64,000 nt of DNA from Azotimanducus sp965199815 (GCA_965199815.1 CBDATE010000004.1:46061-110060), one strand, 5' to 3'. Shown: positions 34,585 through 44,832, counted from the first letter of the stretch. Numbers and translations: made by a program. The notes: a model not told the origin generated them from the letters alone.

Positions 34585-36062
34585 AACCGGTCCAGGGCGG
34601 CAAAGGGCAGCTTGCCGTCGTGTACGTGCATACCGCCGTGCGCCACGCACCGGGTCAGCGTCGGAATCGCCTTGCCCGGGTTCAGCAGACGCTCAGGATC
34701 GAACGCCTCCTTGACCCGTTCAAACTGTGCCAGCTCCGCCGGCCCGAACTGCGCGCACATGGCGTCGAGCTTCTCCACGCCCACGCCATGTTCACCGGTT
34801 ACCGTACCGCCAGCGCGAACGCAGAGTTGCAGAATCTCGGTGCCCAGGGCCTCGGCCTTCTCCAACTGGCCGGGTTGATTGGCGTCATAGAGGATGAGCG
34901 GATGCAGATTGCCGTCGCCCGCATGAAACACATTGCCGACGGAAAGACCATAGCGGGCAGAAAGCGCCGAGATGCCCTCAAGCACTTCCGCCAACGCCCG
35001 CCGGGGAATCGTGCCATCCATGCAATAGTAGTCCGGCGCCAGACGGCCCATGGCCGGGAAGGCGGCCTTGCGCCCACGCCAGAGCCGTTCCTGCGCCTCG
35101 GCAGACTCTGCCCGGGAGATGTCATAGGCGCCGCAGTCATGGAAGAGGCGCTCCACATCCGTCATCAACCCGCGCACTTCTTCCGGCAGCCCGTCCAGTT
35201 CACAGAGCAGGATGGCTGCGGCCTCACGCGGATACCCGGCGCCTGCATGGTCTTCAGCCGCGCGAATGGTGAGATTGTCCATCAATTCGAGGCCAGCCGG
35301 CACGATGCCACCGGCAATCAACCCGGAAACTGCGGCAGCCGCGTCCGATAGCTGGCGGAAGGCCGCGAGCACAAGCTCCCGACACGGGGGAATGGGCAAC
35401 AAGCGGACGACAATTTCTGTTACCAGACCCAACATGCCCTCACTGCCGCACAGCAGCGCCAGCAGGTCATATCCTGGCGGATCGAACCCCTTGCCGCCGA
35501 GACGCAAGGTATCGCCATTGATCGTCTCGACGGTGAGGCCGACCAGATTGTGGACGGTGAGGCCGTACTTCAGGCAGTGCACGCCGCCTGAGTTCTCCGC
35601 CACATTGCCGCCGATGCTGCACGCCAATTGGGACGAGGGGTCAGGCGCATAATAGAGGCCGTGTGGCGCCGCCGCCTCACTGATCGCCAGATTGCGTACG
35701 CCCGGCTCGACCCGGGCGACCGCATTGTCCGTATCCACCTCCAGTATTCGATTGAGCCGCGAGAAGCCGACCACCAGGCCGTCGCGCACTGGCCGGGCGC
35801 CACCGGAAAGGCCCGTGCCAGCGCCTCTCGGCACAACGGGTATCCGCATCTCCCGGCAAACCCTGAGCAAGGCGCGCACCTCGGCCACCGAGTCCGGCAG
35901 GGCGACAGCCCAGGGCGTCTCCCGAAGTGCGGTCAGGCCATCGGTTTCGTAGGGACGCAGGGCAGACGCCTCGGTGATGAGACGGCCAGACCCTGTCGCC
36001 GCCCTGAGCGCTTCCAGGGCCGCAGCGTCAGAACGAGCCGAAACTGCCGGTGCAGGCGCCAT
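34581..36062 (-). CDS. glcD: Glycolate oxidase FAD-linked subunit GlcD
   Basis: 493 residues, near the usual 499 for E. coli GlcD. The PCMH-type FAD domain is visible: RIPVVPRGAGTGLSGGARP, DNAVARVEPGVRNL, GGNVAENSGGVHCLKYGLT. The catalytic C-terminal region has YYCMDGTIPRR, FHAGDGNLHPLILYD and TGEHGVGVEK, and ends with the FDPERLLNPGK motif. It oxidises glycolate (and D-lactate in some members). It starts 29 bases after the frameshifted sulfotransferase gene on the same strand and overlaps glcE by 4 bases. Confidence 0.95.
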   Translation of the reverse strand: MAPAPAVSARSDAAALEALRAATGSGRLITEASALRPYETDGLTALRETPWAVALPDSVAEVRALLRVCREMRIPVVPRGAGTGLSGGARPVRDGLVVGFSRLNRILEVDTDNAVARVEPGVRNLAISEAAAPHGLYYAPDPSSQLACSIGGNVAENSGGVHCLKYGLTVHNLVGLTVETINGDTLRLGGKGFDPPGYDLLALLCGSEGMLGLVTEIVVRLLPIPPCRELVLAAFRQLSDAAAAVSGLIAGGIVPAGLELMDNLTIRAAEDHAGAGYPREAAAILLCELDGLPEEVRGLMTDVERLFHDCGAYDISRAESAEAQERLWRGRKAAFPAMGRLAPDYYCMDGTIPRRALAEVLEGISALSARYGLSVGNVFHAGDGNLHPLILYDANQPGQLEKAEALGTEILQLCVRAGGTVTGEHGVGVEKLDAMCAQFGPAELAQFERVKEAFDPERLLNPGKAIPTLTRCVAHGGMHVHDGKLPFAALDRF

Positions 36063-36091
36063 GTTCTAACCGGGGCCTGTTAACGCCAGGC

Positions 36092-38117
36092 TCACAGGCC
36101 CTGGTCCTCCAGGCCGTGGTGGTGTCGCAACTCGGGTCCCAGGGCCTCCTTGAGCGGGCCGAGCCAGGGCTCGAAATGGCGCCACTGCTCCAGGCCGGAG
36201 CTGTAGATGGGTTGGCGCACCTGCGCCGATGACGGCGTGCGCACATTGCGCTCCGTGCGATGAAACTCCAGGCAGGCCGGCTCGAATGGCAGGCCGCAGA
36301 AATCCAGCAGTCTGTGTACCTGCCCTTCCAGATCGGCCACCAGATCCTCGTGCTGAACGCGCAGCACAAAGCCCGGCAGCACTGCATCCCAGTGCGCCAT
36401 CAGGCGCACATACTGACGATAGTAGTTGCCGATGTCCGTCAGGGAGTAGGAAAACTCCTGACCTTCGGCAAAGAGTTGCTTGAAGCCGCTGAAACAGCAG
36501 GCCATCGGATGCCGGCGCGCATCGATCACCTTGGCATTCGGCAGTATCAGCTTGATGAGCCCGATGTGAAAGAAGTTGTTCGGCATCTTGTCGATGAAGA
36601 AAGGCGCATCGCCCCGATAAGCGCGGGTATCGTCGATGAACTGCTGTCCGAATCGGCGAAAGTAGTCGGCCTCCAGCTCGGCCAGCACCTGCGGATAGCG
36701 CGGCTCACCCGCCACCTCCTCTCGCCCGCGCAGGCGCTTGGCAAGATTCAGGATATTGTGCAGCTCCATGGTGCCGTCCACCTGCGTGTGCGAGGCGAGT
36801 ATCTGTTCGAGCAGGGTGGAGCCGGCGCGCGGCAGGCCGACGATGAAAATCGGGTCTGGCGCCGCCAGGCCCAGCCCCTGCCTCTCGGCGAAGAGGTCCG
36901 CCGTGCAGATGTCGATCTGGCTCTGCACGCGCGCTTCCAGGCGGGCCGGCCTGTGCTGGGTGGTCGGGCGCTTCAGCGCATTGCCTCGGTCATACCAGTG
37001 GAACGCCTTTTCGTACACGCGGCCTTGTTCCCAACCGCTGCCAAGCGCAAAACACAGTTGCACCCGATCCAGCGCGCCTGTGCCGGACGCAGCCTCCAGC
37101 GCCGCCATCCTGGTCAACTCGTCGTCGGTAAACCGATACGTCTTGGTATTGGCAAGACTCCACCAGGCATCCCCGTGATCCGGCTTCAGGGCGGCCGCTT
37201 GATGAAACAGCGCCACCGCCCCGTCAAGATCGCCGGCGGCCTGGAGTGCATGACCCAAGTGCATCGGATGCTGAGGGATTTTCCGGTTCCTGCCGCATGA
37301 GAACCCGGAAGCTCTCCTGAGCTGCTTGCGGCCGACCGGCGCCACTGTGGGCCTGGGCATGCAGCAGACGGATGGCGGGAATGTGCCCCGGGTTTTCCGC
37401 CAGCAATGCATCGGCCACTTCCACGGCCTTGCCGAACTTCTGTATCTTGACCAGCAGGTTGCCGTACTGTACCCGTGCGGCCTGATGCTCTGGCGCCAGT
37501 TCCAGGCAGGTTTCCAGCAGGAATTCGGCGTCTTCATGCACCTTGCTGCGGGTGGCGATCTCGGCCAGCAGCCGCATCCCCTCGATGTGCGTCTTGTTTT
37601 GGCGCAAGAAGTGCTTGCACTGGGCCTCCGCTTCCGCGAGCCGGTCTTCCGACAGATAGCTGAGCACGGCAATCAACTCGGGTGGCAGCGCCTGCAGATA
37701 GTCAAGCTGCTCCTGCACCGAGGCCAGCTTGTCCGCCTCGCCCTGTTCCTCATACAGGCGCGCCAGAGACTTCCAGCTATTGACCAGGCCAGGATCAAAA
37801 TGGGTCGCCTGCTCAAAGGCGCTGCGCGCCTTGGCAAAATCACGCAAGGCCACGTGGTTGTAACCGGCCTCCTGATAGGCCCGCCCGAATCCCGGGCGGT
37901 CGCGGTCAATTGCCGACAGCGTCGCCAGCGCCTTCTCCCACTGATGCAGATGGCGTTGCGCCACTGCCAGGGCATAGCGGCCTTCGATGTCTTCCGGCGC
38001 CCGCTTCAGCCATTGCTGCAAGGTCTGCTCTGCTGAACCGACCAGGCCCTTGCCAAGCTGGCGCTGAGCTTGCGCCACCTCTGGCGCCAGCACGAATTCG
38101 GCAGCCTGATCGTTCAC
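36092..38117 (-). pseudogene. TPR-containing sulfotransferase, single frameshift
   Basis: The gene is split between two frames. The first (38117 to about 37277) encodes tetratricopeptide repeats (QAQRQLGKGLVGSAEQTL, GFGRAYQEAGYNHVALRDF and others). The second (about 37277 to 36092) continues with TPR (HALQAAGDLDGAVALF) and then a sulfotransferase domain. That domain has the PAPS-binding loop IFIVGLPRAGSTLLEQILASH, FIDKMPNNFFHIGLI, and VIDARRHPMACCFSGF. Removing one base of the CCC run (GGG at 37275-37277 on the plus strand) joins the frames smoothly as ...QEPENP-QHPMHLGH... into about 675 residues. The GTG at 38117 is the likely start. It may be a true frameshift mutation or a sequencing error. 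It lies directly upstream of glcD. Confidence 0.85.
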
Positions 38118-38142
38118 GGGATCAGCCAGATTCGGTGGGCGC

Positions 38143-38171
38143 AAAAAAGGCGAACCAGGGTTCGCCTTTTC
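38143..38171 (-). terminator. Rho-independent terminator after the large TonB receptor gene
   Basis: A hairpin with nine-base arms AAGGCGAAC/GTTCGCCTT and a short loop is flanked by A-tracts on one side and T-tracts on the other. On the minus strand it ends in TTTTTT, as expected for termination downstream of the receptor gene that ends at 38244. The opposite strand has TTTTCT, so it may act weakly in both directions. Confidence 0.85.
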
Positions 38172-38243
38172 TGTTGTCCGGCCAGCGCGCCTTGCCCGAC
38201 TATCGCATGTTGCCCTGTCGCGCAGCGAAAGCCGCGCAGACCA

Positions 38244-41138
38244 CTACTCAAAGTCGTAGGAGACCCGAACGCCAACAGTGCGCGGCCGCTGCACGGTCAT
38301 GTGCGGGGTAAAGAAGCCGGCAACCTGGGCCACAGCTGCGTCTTCGTTGTTGAGATTGTCAACAAACACCTCTGCCGCCCAGGAATCCTTCTCCAGCCCT
38401 GCGCTCATGTGCAGTGTGGTGGAAGACGAGTTCACATAGCGCGAGCTGCGCGGCAGCGCAGCGGCGCCTCGGGCATTGCCCGGGCTGCCATCCAGCCCGA
38501 CGGTGCCGAAGGTGTCATCGTAGTACTCGATCTCAAGCCCCGAGCCATAGCTATTGCCGGTGACATGGCGCAATGTGTCTTCCATGAACTCCGCGCTGCC
38601 GATGATGCCGGTCACGCTCTCGCCCCGGTAGTGGACGCTGGCCGTCACATAACCGCGCCCATCCAGCGCCGCCACGGGAAACTCGTAGCGTCCGCGCAGA
38701 TGGCCGGCAAATCCGGCGGCAAATGGCAGCTCGCTGCCAACCGGCACGGCGATGCCCTGCAACTGGTCACTCAGGCTGGTGAGTTCCGTATCCAGGATGC
38801 TGAAGGCGCCGGAAATGGTGAGCGCGTCCGATACGGACCACTGAAAGTCCACATCCAGGCCCAGGCTCTCCGCATCACCCACATTCTCGATGAAGAAGAG
38901 GAAGGCGACATTCGATGGGTCAAAGCGGGAAACCTGCAGATTCTTGATTTCCGAGAAGAAGAAGGTAGCGTTCAGGCGCAGGGAGCGATCCAGCCAGTAA
39001 CTCTTCATGCCCACTTCATAACTGGTCAGCTCGTCCGTTCGAGCCGCCGCCGGAACGGCATAATCTCTGTAGACACCCGGTTCAGGTGAATCGTGCCTGT
39101 TCGCCAACTGGCCCGCATTCCGGTTCTGGGTAGCCGGTCGATAACCCTCGGCATAGTTGACGAACAGCAGCAGGTCTTCCGTGGCCTTCCAGTCCAGGGT
39201 GGCGCGCAGGATGATGTCGTCTTCTTCGAGCGAGCCGTCCGATTGCAGGCCGCCAAGATCAATGCGGCCCTCCTTGATCAGCCTCAAGGTCTCGGCGTTG
39301 CTGCCGCCGCCCCGCCACACGTCCCGGCTGCCGAGGGGGCTCCGCGCACCCAAGATGACGCTGTCGTCACCGCCTTCGTTGTACTGACCGAGCAACTGCA
39401 AACGTTTGGTGACGTCATTGCTGAAGTTCGTGCCGTTACAGCGGCCATCCGCAGTGCGCAAGGAATGCGAGCCAATGCCGTAGCGGCAGCCGAACGAGAA
39501 GTTGGAGGCGCCCTGCAGCTGCGAGGTCAGGTCATAGTAGCGTGCGCTCAGCGACGCCGACACCTGATCCGTAAAGTCAAAGGCCACTTCTCCAAAAAAC
39601 GCCCACTCCTCTTCCGTTCGCGTGAAATCGTTGAAGAAGACGGTAAACGGCGTCCGCGGGCCTTGTGCATTCACGCCCGGCGTCGGCAGGGATTCGTTGC
39701 CTAGCAAGAATCCGTCGCCCGAATTGTTGTTGTTGTAGCTGTTGATGTGCTCAGCAAACGCGTCGTTGGCGGACGCATACTGAAAGTCGCCGATGTGGTT
39801 GGTTTCCACATCGTTGTAGTAGATCCCGCCCAGGAGGTGCAGCCGCTCGGAGATGGTCGTGGTAAAGCGGAGCTCATGCGTCATGCGCTCGTTCTTGGTG
39901 TCTTCCGTGTACTGCTTGGTGGGATCGAAGCAATTGTTGGGATCGGTATGGTCGTGTAGATTTCCACTGCACAGGTAGTAGGCGATGTACCCGCCGCCAT
40001 TGTTGTAGTGCGTATAGTCGATCACGCTATCTACGTCCCGGCTCAGATACCCCCCCGTGTACACCACGTCCAGGTTGGCCAGCCGACCGTTCAGCGTCCA
40101 GGTGGTAAGGCCGAATTCGTCCTTGTTGGTTTCTGGCGCAAAGCGGGCGGAATCGTCATCCGAATCGAGTTCCGGCGACACCAGAAAGCTGCCATCCACC
40201 TTCAGCGTCTGTGCGCTGTGCTGCAGCAGCAGATCCCAATCCTCGTTGATGTCAAAGGCCACGCCAACACGCCCACCCCGATAGGCGGCCTCGTTCCAGT
40301 CGTTCTTTGCGATGTGGAAGTTGTCCGTGCTCGCGACTGAATCGGCACCGGCCACAGCCGGGCCAAAGCCTGCGTTGTTGCGGTCGATCACCTCGGCACT
40401 GGGGGTAAAGGTGGCGGGCAGGTTATCGACCCAGCCGCCCTGGCTATCGCTGTACACCACTGCGCGCAAGGCCAGCCGATCAGAAAGTGGAATGTTGACG
40501 TAGGCATCCGCAGACGCGCTGTCATCGCCGCCATGCGTGTTGCCATACTTGGCGTTGAAGCCTGCCTCGAAGGCGTCTGTTCTCGGCTTGTTGGTGATCA
40601 GCCGCAGGTTGCCGGATTGCGAGCTGGCCCCGAACAGGGTGCCCTGGGGGCCGGAAAGCAGCTCGACGCGCTCGATATCAGCCGCATAGACATCAAGGTT
40701 GCGGCCACCAAAGGAAACCGGCTGCTCGTCCAGGTACAGGGCGACGCCGGGCGCAGAACCTTGTGCCGCGCTGATGGTGACGCTGGTCTGCTCGGTCGCG
40801 CTGCCGCGAATGTAGAGTTCCTTCTTGCCCGGGCCATTGCCGGTGTTGATGACGTTGGGCAGGTATTCCACATACTTGTCGAAGGTTTCCACCCGATATT
40901 CACGCAAGGTGTCACCGGTGACCGCCTGCACCGACAAGGGCACTTCCTGGGCCGTGGCCGAACGCTTGGTCGCGGTAACCAATATCTCCTCGAGTTCGGC
41001 TGCGTTGGCCACGCCACCGGCGGTGGCGGCAACGGCTGCAGAAATCGCCAGACTGAGCCGGTTTCGCTCCCAAACGCTTCTCTTTGAAGAACGCGCAATG
41101 CGGCGCTGCACGCGCTGGTGACGGCTGGACAAACTCAT
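38244..41138 (-). CDS. TonB-dependent receptor, large
   Basis: 964 residues from ATG 41138, which has GGGAGAG upstream. A long N terminus precedes a signal-like segment SLAISAAVAATAGGVANAA. Then comes a TonB box LEEILVTATKR and a plug with EVPLSVQAVTGDTL, IERVELLSGPQGTLFGASSQSGNLRLIT. The barrel has long loops and ends VGVRVSYDFE (terminal aromatic two residues from the end). The length and plug type fit the family of large receptors common in carbohydrate- or lipid-scavenging bacteria. No adjacent regulator or enzyme hints at a substrate. A terminator follows at 38143-38171. Confidence 0.93.
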   Translation of the reverse strand: MSLSSRHQRVQRRIARSSKRSVWERNRLSLAISAAVAATAGGVANAAELEEILVTATKRSATAQEVPLSVQAVTGDTLREYRVETFDKYVEYLPNVINTGNGPGKKELYIRGSATEQTSVTISAAQGSAPGVALYLDEQPVSFGGRNLDVYAADIERVELLSGPQGTLFGASSQSGNLRLITNKPRTDAFEAGFNAKYGNTHGGDDSASADAYVNIPLSDRLALRAVVYSDSQGGWVDNLPATFTPSAEVIDRNNAGFGPAVAGADSVASTDNFHIAKNDWNEAAYRGGRVGVAFDINEDWDLLLQHSAQTLKVDGSFLVSPELDSDDDSARFAPETNKDEFGLTTWTLNGRLANLDVVYTGGYLSRDVDSVIDYTHYNNGGGYIAYYLCSGNLHDHTDPNNCFDPTKQYTEDTKNERMTHELRFTTTISERLHLLGGIYYNDVETNHIGDFQYASANDAFAEHINSYNNNNSGDGFLLGNESLPTPGVNAQGPRTPFTVFFNDFTRTEEEWAFFGEVAFDFTDQVSASLSARYYDLTSQLQGASNFSFGCRYGIGSHSLRTADGRCNGTNFSNDVTKRLQLLGQYNEGGDDSVILGARSPLGSRDVWRGGGSNAETLRLIKEGRIDLGGLQSDGSLEEDDIILRATLDWKATEDLLLFVNYAEGYRPATQNRNAGQLANRHDSPEPGVYRDYAVPAAARTDELTSYEVGMKSYWLDRSLRLNATFFFSEIKNLQVSRFDPSNVAFLFFIENVGDAESLGLDVDFQWSVSDALTISGAFSILDTELTSLSDQLQGIAVPVGSELPFAAGFAGHLRGRYEFPVAALDGRGYVTASVHYRGESVTGIIGSAEFMEDTLRHVTGNSYGSGLEIEYYDDTFGTVGLDGSPGNARGAAALPRSSRYVNSSSTTLHMSAGLEKDSWAAEVFVDNLNNEDAAVAQVAGFFTPHMTVQRPRTVGVRVSYDFE

Positions 41139-41289
41139 GGTTCTCTCCCTCTTCGGTTTGGGTTCCCGGTTGGGCGCCGCTCGCAGTTGGCGCCACGCAT
41201 GACGGGCCATACTGTGACTGTGACTGTGCCTAGGCTACACCAATTCAGCGCTGATTCAAACACTCACTCACTCGCGCCGGCGCATATCG

Positions 41290-41436
41290 TCACGGTTCCA
41301 TGCGGGAATCTGATTCAAGAGCCTCAAGAACTACACGATAGCCGCTCAGATATTCGGCTCGATAGCGGGTGATGTTCCACAGCGAGAGAAACAGGCAGCC
41401 GCCGAGAGCCGGGACCAGAAGCAGCCCTGGACCCAT
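41290..41436 (-). CDS. Small predicted membrane protein (48 aa)
   Basis: A 48-codon frame begins at ATG 41436 and ends at TGA 41290. It encodes one hydrophobic segment GPGLLLVPALGGCLFLSLW followed by a charged tail (NITRYRAEYLSGYRVVLEAL). It starts 12 bases after the stop of the 65-residue gene, with a purine-rich AGAAGCAG upstream. I do not recognise it. Its adjacency, strand and coherent hydrophobic/charged pattern support a real small gene, but a chance frame cannot be excluded. Confidence 0.35.
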   Translation of the reverse strand: MGPGLLLVPALGGCLFLSLWNITRYRAEYLSGYRVVLEALESDSRMEP

Positions 41437-41448
41437 TTGAATCTGCTT

Positions 41449-41646
41449 CTATTCAGATTTGTCGCTGAATTTCCCGGCGCGGAGTTCCTCGGAGAGCTCC
41501 GCGATTTCCGTGAGTTGTTCTTGGACCACCCTGCTACGCCACAACTCATCAAGGTTGACATAGAGCCTTCCCCGGCGGTCCATGTGAACTTTGGGCCTGT
41601 CGATCAAGGTGTCGTCCGAGTGAATTGCCTGGTTGCTGTCCGCCAT
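41449..41646 (-). CDS. Small hypothetical protein (65 aa)
   Basis: 65 residues from ATG 41646, which has AAGGGGAG seven bases upstream, a strong ribosome site that favours this start over the longer frame beginning at 41853. The sequence is polar and helical at the C terminus (LWRSRVVQEQLTEIAELSEELR), with a possible short beta-hairpin HMDRRGRLYVNLDE. No family is recognised. It may form a two-gene unit with the 48-residue membrane frame just downstream. This pair marks the left edge of the accessory island. Confidence 0.5.
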   Translation of the reverse strand: MADSNQAIHSDDTLIDRPKVHMDRRGRLYVNLDELWRSRVVQEQLTEIAELSEELRAGKFSDKSE

Positions 41647-42041
41647 GAACTCCCCTTGATGCTTGCCCGCGCCGATTGGCCTGCACTCAGCCCGAAATCC
41701 CGCACATCTCCAAAGGCTAGGCGATGTCAAATTCTGTCCGCCAAACGAAAGCCCCGAGGCTACCGCCGGTTCGACACAATCCGCACCGTCTTCTTCCTCA
41801 TCGCAGGCAAATTGAACTTCTCCAACCTCAACCCTCATGCCGCCTGAACCCACAAGAAATTTAGTAGAGTCCTCTAAAGTATCGGGCTATCTCACCATGT
41901 CATGGATCGGCTGGGCAAACATCCACCATCAACCTAATTCACACGGTGGCTTCAGTGTGGAATAGTAATCTTTCTTGATGTTCGTATTGCGCCTGTCTTC
42001 CCGAGTGCGCAAAAGAGTAGCTGGCATATAAATCAGGCGAG
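41647..42041. other. 395-base stretch without a confident gene
   Basis: It lies between the 65-residue gene and the nucleotidyltransferase-like gene, both on the minus strand. The half nearest the latter is AT-rich (for example around 41855-42040). The frame of the 65-residue gene stays open upstream to 41853, but I see no start with a ribosome site there. No tRNA, repeat or clear terminator was found. Confidence 0.4.
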
Positions 42042-43433
42042 TCAACTTTGTATCGGGGCAACTGCAAACTGGTTCATCCAGTTCGCCACGTCGTGGCGCC
42101 GGACATCGGCGTTATGCAGAGCCCGAACGAACACGCCAAGCGACATCCCCGTTTCCTGGATAACGCTGCGCAATTCCCTGATGCGCGCACAAGCCAGAAT
42201 CTCATGCAGCCAGAAACGCTCGATGCCGCTCGGCGAGTCGGCATAAAACGCCTGCCGCATTTGATCAGGCGTTGGCCTGTCCTCCTTTGGCGCCCCGGCC
42301 ATGTAGGATGCAACCAACATCGCCAGGATTCCGTGTCCTCCATCCTCGGACATGGCGGTCGGCGTGTCGTGCCTGAACCATGAGTGCGGTGCGAGACGAA
42401 CAGGGGCGTAGTCCTCAGCCAAGCGTGAAACGAGTGACCGTGTACGCCCCGGCTTGCTAGATCCTCCGATCAGCGCACCGTGCGGGCCAAGGCATTCGGC
42501 TTCGGGGTCCCGTCCGCTTTTAATGCAAAGGCGAAGTAATTCACGCTCGCTTTCGGCGATTCGTTCCTCTCGAGTCGGCACACGGACAAACTTGTCACTA
42601 GGCGGGCCTGCGGCATAGGCGGCGCGGACCGCATCCAAATCAAGGGACATCTTGGCCACTGTTCTTGGGTCTGTAGATGAGGTGTCAAGAACCGCGTCGG
42701 CGCACAGAGCATCGGCCACTGACCAGTCTCCGGCAAACACCGCCATGGCGATATGCCTGTAATACTCAACGTTCTCCGCGAGGGATGTCGTCCGCGCCAC
42801 GTCGAAAATGGGGCATGCGCTTGACGATCTGCTTGCCCACTCCGGGGGAAGGCGCGCCAGTTCGCTCCGCAAGGCAGCGCAATCCTCATCGGTCATGGTG
42901 TTGAGCGCGACGACCAAGGCAGCCCTGTCAAGAACGGATGCCGCCGCAATGTCGTACAAGTCCCGAACCATGAACACGCCGTTGCTGATCATTCGGTCTT
43001 GTATCTTCCGAGAGATAACGAGTTCAGGCGGCTCAATCGCCACCGTCGATCCCGCCACCCTGTGCGGGAATGGGCGTTCGACATGAATTGGCGCATCCGC
43101 AGTCGATAGCGATATTTCGCCTTCAGGCATCAATATCTTGATGAATCCCCGCATCACGTCCAAGCGTGTAGGGCGAAGTGTGTCCCAAAGATCATTTTCA
43201 AGCGATGTCCGCAGTCCATCGTTCATGGAGACGGCTCGATAGGTTGTGCCGTCCATGAACAGGTCAACGTCCATGCTGTGTCTATGGCGCCAAGCGGCCG
43301 CGAGGGCGGTGTCTCCGCCCAAGACATAAGAGTTTGGGTTGAAATGCCTGCTAAACACAGGCTCCGCCAACTCAAATATCCTGTCTGCCCCTTCCGGTAG
43401 CGTACAATCCGTGACTTTCATGATGTTGCCCAT
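42042..43433 (-). CDS. Nucleotidyltransferase (AbiEii/AbiGii-like) fold protein with extra C-terminal domain
   Basis: 463 residues (ATG 43433; an ATG four codons on is an alternative). The N terminus has the pattern of AbiEii-type nucleotidyltransferases: YVLGGDTALAAAWRHRHSMDVDLF, with the GG motif at residues 39-40, the HRxS block at 50-53 and D55-x-D57 as likely metal ligands. AbiEii-type enzymes act as toxins of abortive-infection systems by modifying RNA or proteins. Residues after about 200 match no family I know. The gene starts 64 bases after the AAA-ATPase gene on the same strand and may be cotranscribed with it. The toxin role is inference. Confidence 0.6.
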   Translation of the reverse strand: MGNIMKVTDCTLPEGADRIFELAEPVFSRHFNPNSYVLGGDTALAAAWRHRHSMDVDLFMDGTTYRAVSMNDGLRTSLENDLWDTLRPTRLDVMRGFIKILMPEGEISLSTADAPIHVERPFPHRVAGSTVAIEPPELVISRKIQDRMISNGVFMVRDLYDIAAASVLDRAALVVALNTMTDEDCAALRSELARLPPEWASRSSSACPIFDVARTTSLAENVEYYRHIAMAVFAGDWSVADALCADAVLDTSSTDPRTVAKMSLDLDAVRAAYAAGPPSDKFVRVPTREERIAESERELLRLCIKSGRDPEAECLGPHGALIGGSSKPGRTRSLVSRLAEDYAPVRLAPHSWFRHDTPTAMSEDGGHGILAMLVASYMAGAPKEDRPTPDQMRQAFYADSPSGIERFWLHEILACARIRELRSVIQETGMSLGVFVRALHNADVRRHDVANWMNQFAVAPIQS

Positions 43434-43497
43434 TCAGCCTTTTTCAGACTCCTGAAGACAAAGTGCGAATCAGCCAGTATCCCCTATCGTTGGCGCA

Positions 43498-44811
43498 CTA
43501 CTCTTTTCGTGGACAACGCTTTTGCGCCGGAAATGGCGCATGTAGCGCATGGCTTGAAGAATGGGTGTAACGGGCAAGGGATCGTATGAGGCAGGTATAG
43601 TGGCTTGGTCCATTTCGGGCGATGACGTTTTGGCGAACAAGGATATCGAAAAGCGAGTCGGAGTCGATAGGATCAGGTGGCAGATTACCTGATTGCTTCA
43701 TGTCATAAATGCCTTTTTGGAGTATTTCGATGATGTCTGTATCAAACAATTTATTTGGCGTTTCTGCGGCTTTGAGTGTCGCACTGACAGCCGGTCTGTA
43801 GTCGTTCAATGTCGAATTTATTCGAGCATCGTAATAATCACATTGTGCTTTTTTGAAGCGTTGTTCCAAAATGTCCGTATCCACGTCCGCAAGATGCAAG
43901 GAATCAGCGTCAAGCATGCCTTGGGCGATAGCGGACATGGCGCTTTGGAGATGATGCGGAAAGCCGTCTGATTCGCCGTAAGCCCAATCAGCGATAGCAT
44001 CGCTATCGCATTCGGCTTCAAGGTGTTTGAGTATGACGTGGACGTATTCTTTGGACTCGGATTGGGAAAGGTTGCCCACAAACATCTCATTGCCATCAGC
44101 AAAGCGCTCACAGGCGCTTTCAATAATGTTGTCTGGAGTTTGGCCATCTCCGGCAAGGATCGGAACTATCGGTACATTACGGCCTTGCTGGAATTGGTGC
44201 AGCACGCGATTTATCGTGCCTTCCTGCCCATCAGAACCCACCACATGCTGTGCTTCATCGACGACGATCACCAAAGGTGGTTTATCCTTGATGCAAGCGT
44301 GCAAACATTCGAGGGTACCCCATGGTGCGCCGGAATAAGTGCGCTCGATAGAGTCTATATTGCTGTAGAGGGATTTATGCAGTCTGGTTAGGACAGCATT
44401 GAAAGATTTTTCGTTCTTGATTTCGGGTTCCCAGTGTTTCAGGATTTCTATGCATTGAGGTAATGCGGACTGATTGATTCGATCTGCGGGAAGTTGTGCT
44501 ACGGCTTTGGCGACGGCGCAGACGATGGCGTCGGATTTATGAAGATGGCGTGCGCAGACGGGCGCCCATATAGCAGAATTGTTTTGTTCGGATCGTCGGC
44601 GGCATTCTGCAAGGAGTGCGGTTTTGCCGATGCCTGGCGGACCGGAGAGGCAAATGACACGACCTGCATGGCAGCCTTCGCTAGCAACGTCAATGTTATC
44701 TTCGATATTTTCGATTTCGTCTTTTCGACCGACAAAGACAGGTTCTGATTTTTTGTTGTCTTGGTGAACGTATTCGCATAGCCGTTTTCTTTGAACTTCG
44801 TTCAAGGGCAT
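43498..44811 (-). CDS. AAA/STAND-like ATPase
   Basis: 437 residues with lower GC than the flanks. FVGRKDEIENIEDNI precedes Walker A GPPGIGKT (residues 57-64). Walker B is LVIVVDEAQH, and a sensor-like stretch VPILAGDGQTPDN follows. This resembles AAA_16/ORC-like ATPases and the TniB/STAND group. The C-terminal third is helical and unassigned. It is the third gene of a minus-strand run: 49 aa, 94 aa, ATPase, nucleotidyltransferase-like. Such ATPases act as sensors or regulators in defence and transposition systems, but nothing here identifies the target. Confidence 0.7.
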   Translation of the reverse strand: MPLNEVQRKRLCEYVHQDNKKSEPVFVGRKDEIENIEDNIDVASEGCHAGRVICLSGPPGIGKTALLAECRRRSEQNNSAIWAPVCARHLHKSDAIVCAVAKAVAQLPADRINQSALPQCIEILKHWEPEIKNEKSFNAVLTRLHKSLYSNIDSIERTYSGAPWGTLECLHACIKDKPPLVIVVDEAQHVVGSDGQEGTINRVLHQFQQGRNVPIVPILAGDGQTPDNIIESACERFADGNEMFVGNLSQSESKEYVHVILKHLEAECDSDAIADWAYGESDGFPHHLQSAMSAIAQGMLDADSLHLADVDTDILEQRFKKAQCDYYDARINSTLNDYRPAVSATLKAAETPNKLFDTDIIEILQKGIYDMKQSGNLPPDPIDSDSLFDILVRQNVIARNGPSHYTCLIRSLARYTHSSSHALHAPFPAQKRCPRKE

Positions 44812-44832
44812 TGCTGTGATCCGTGCTATATC

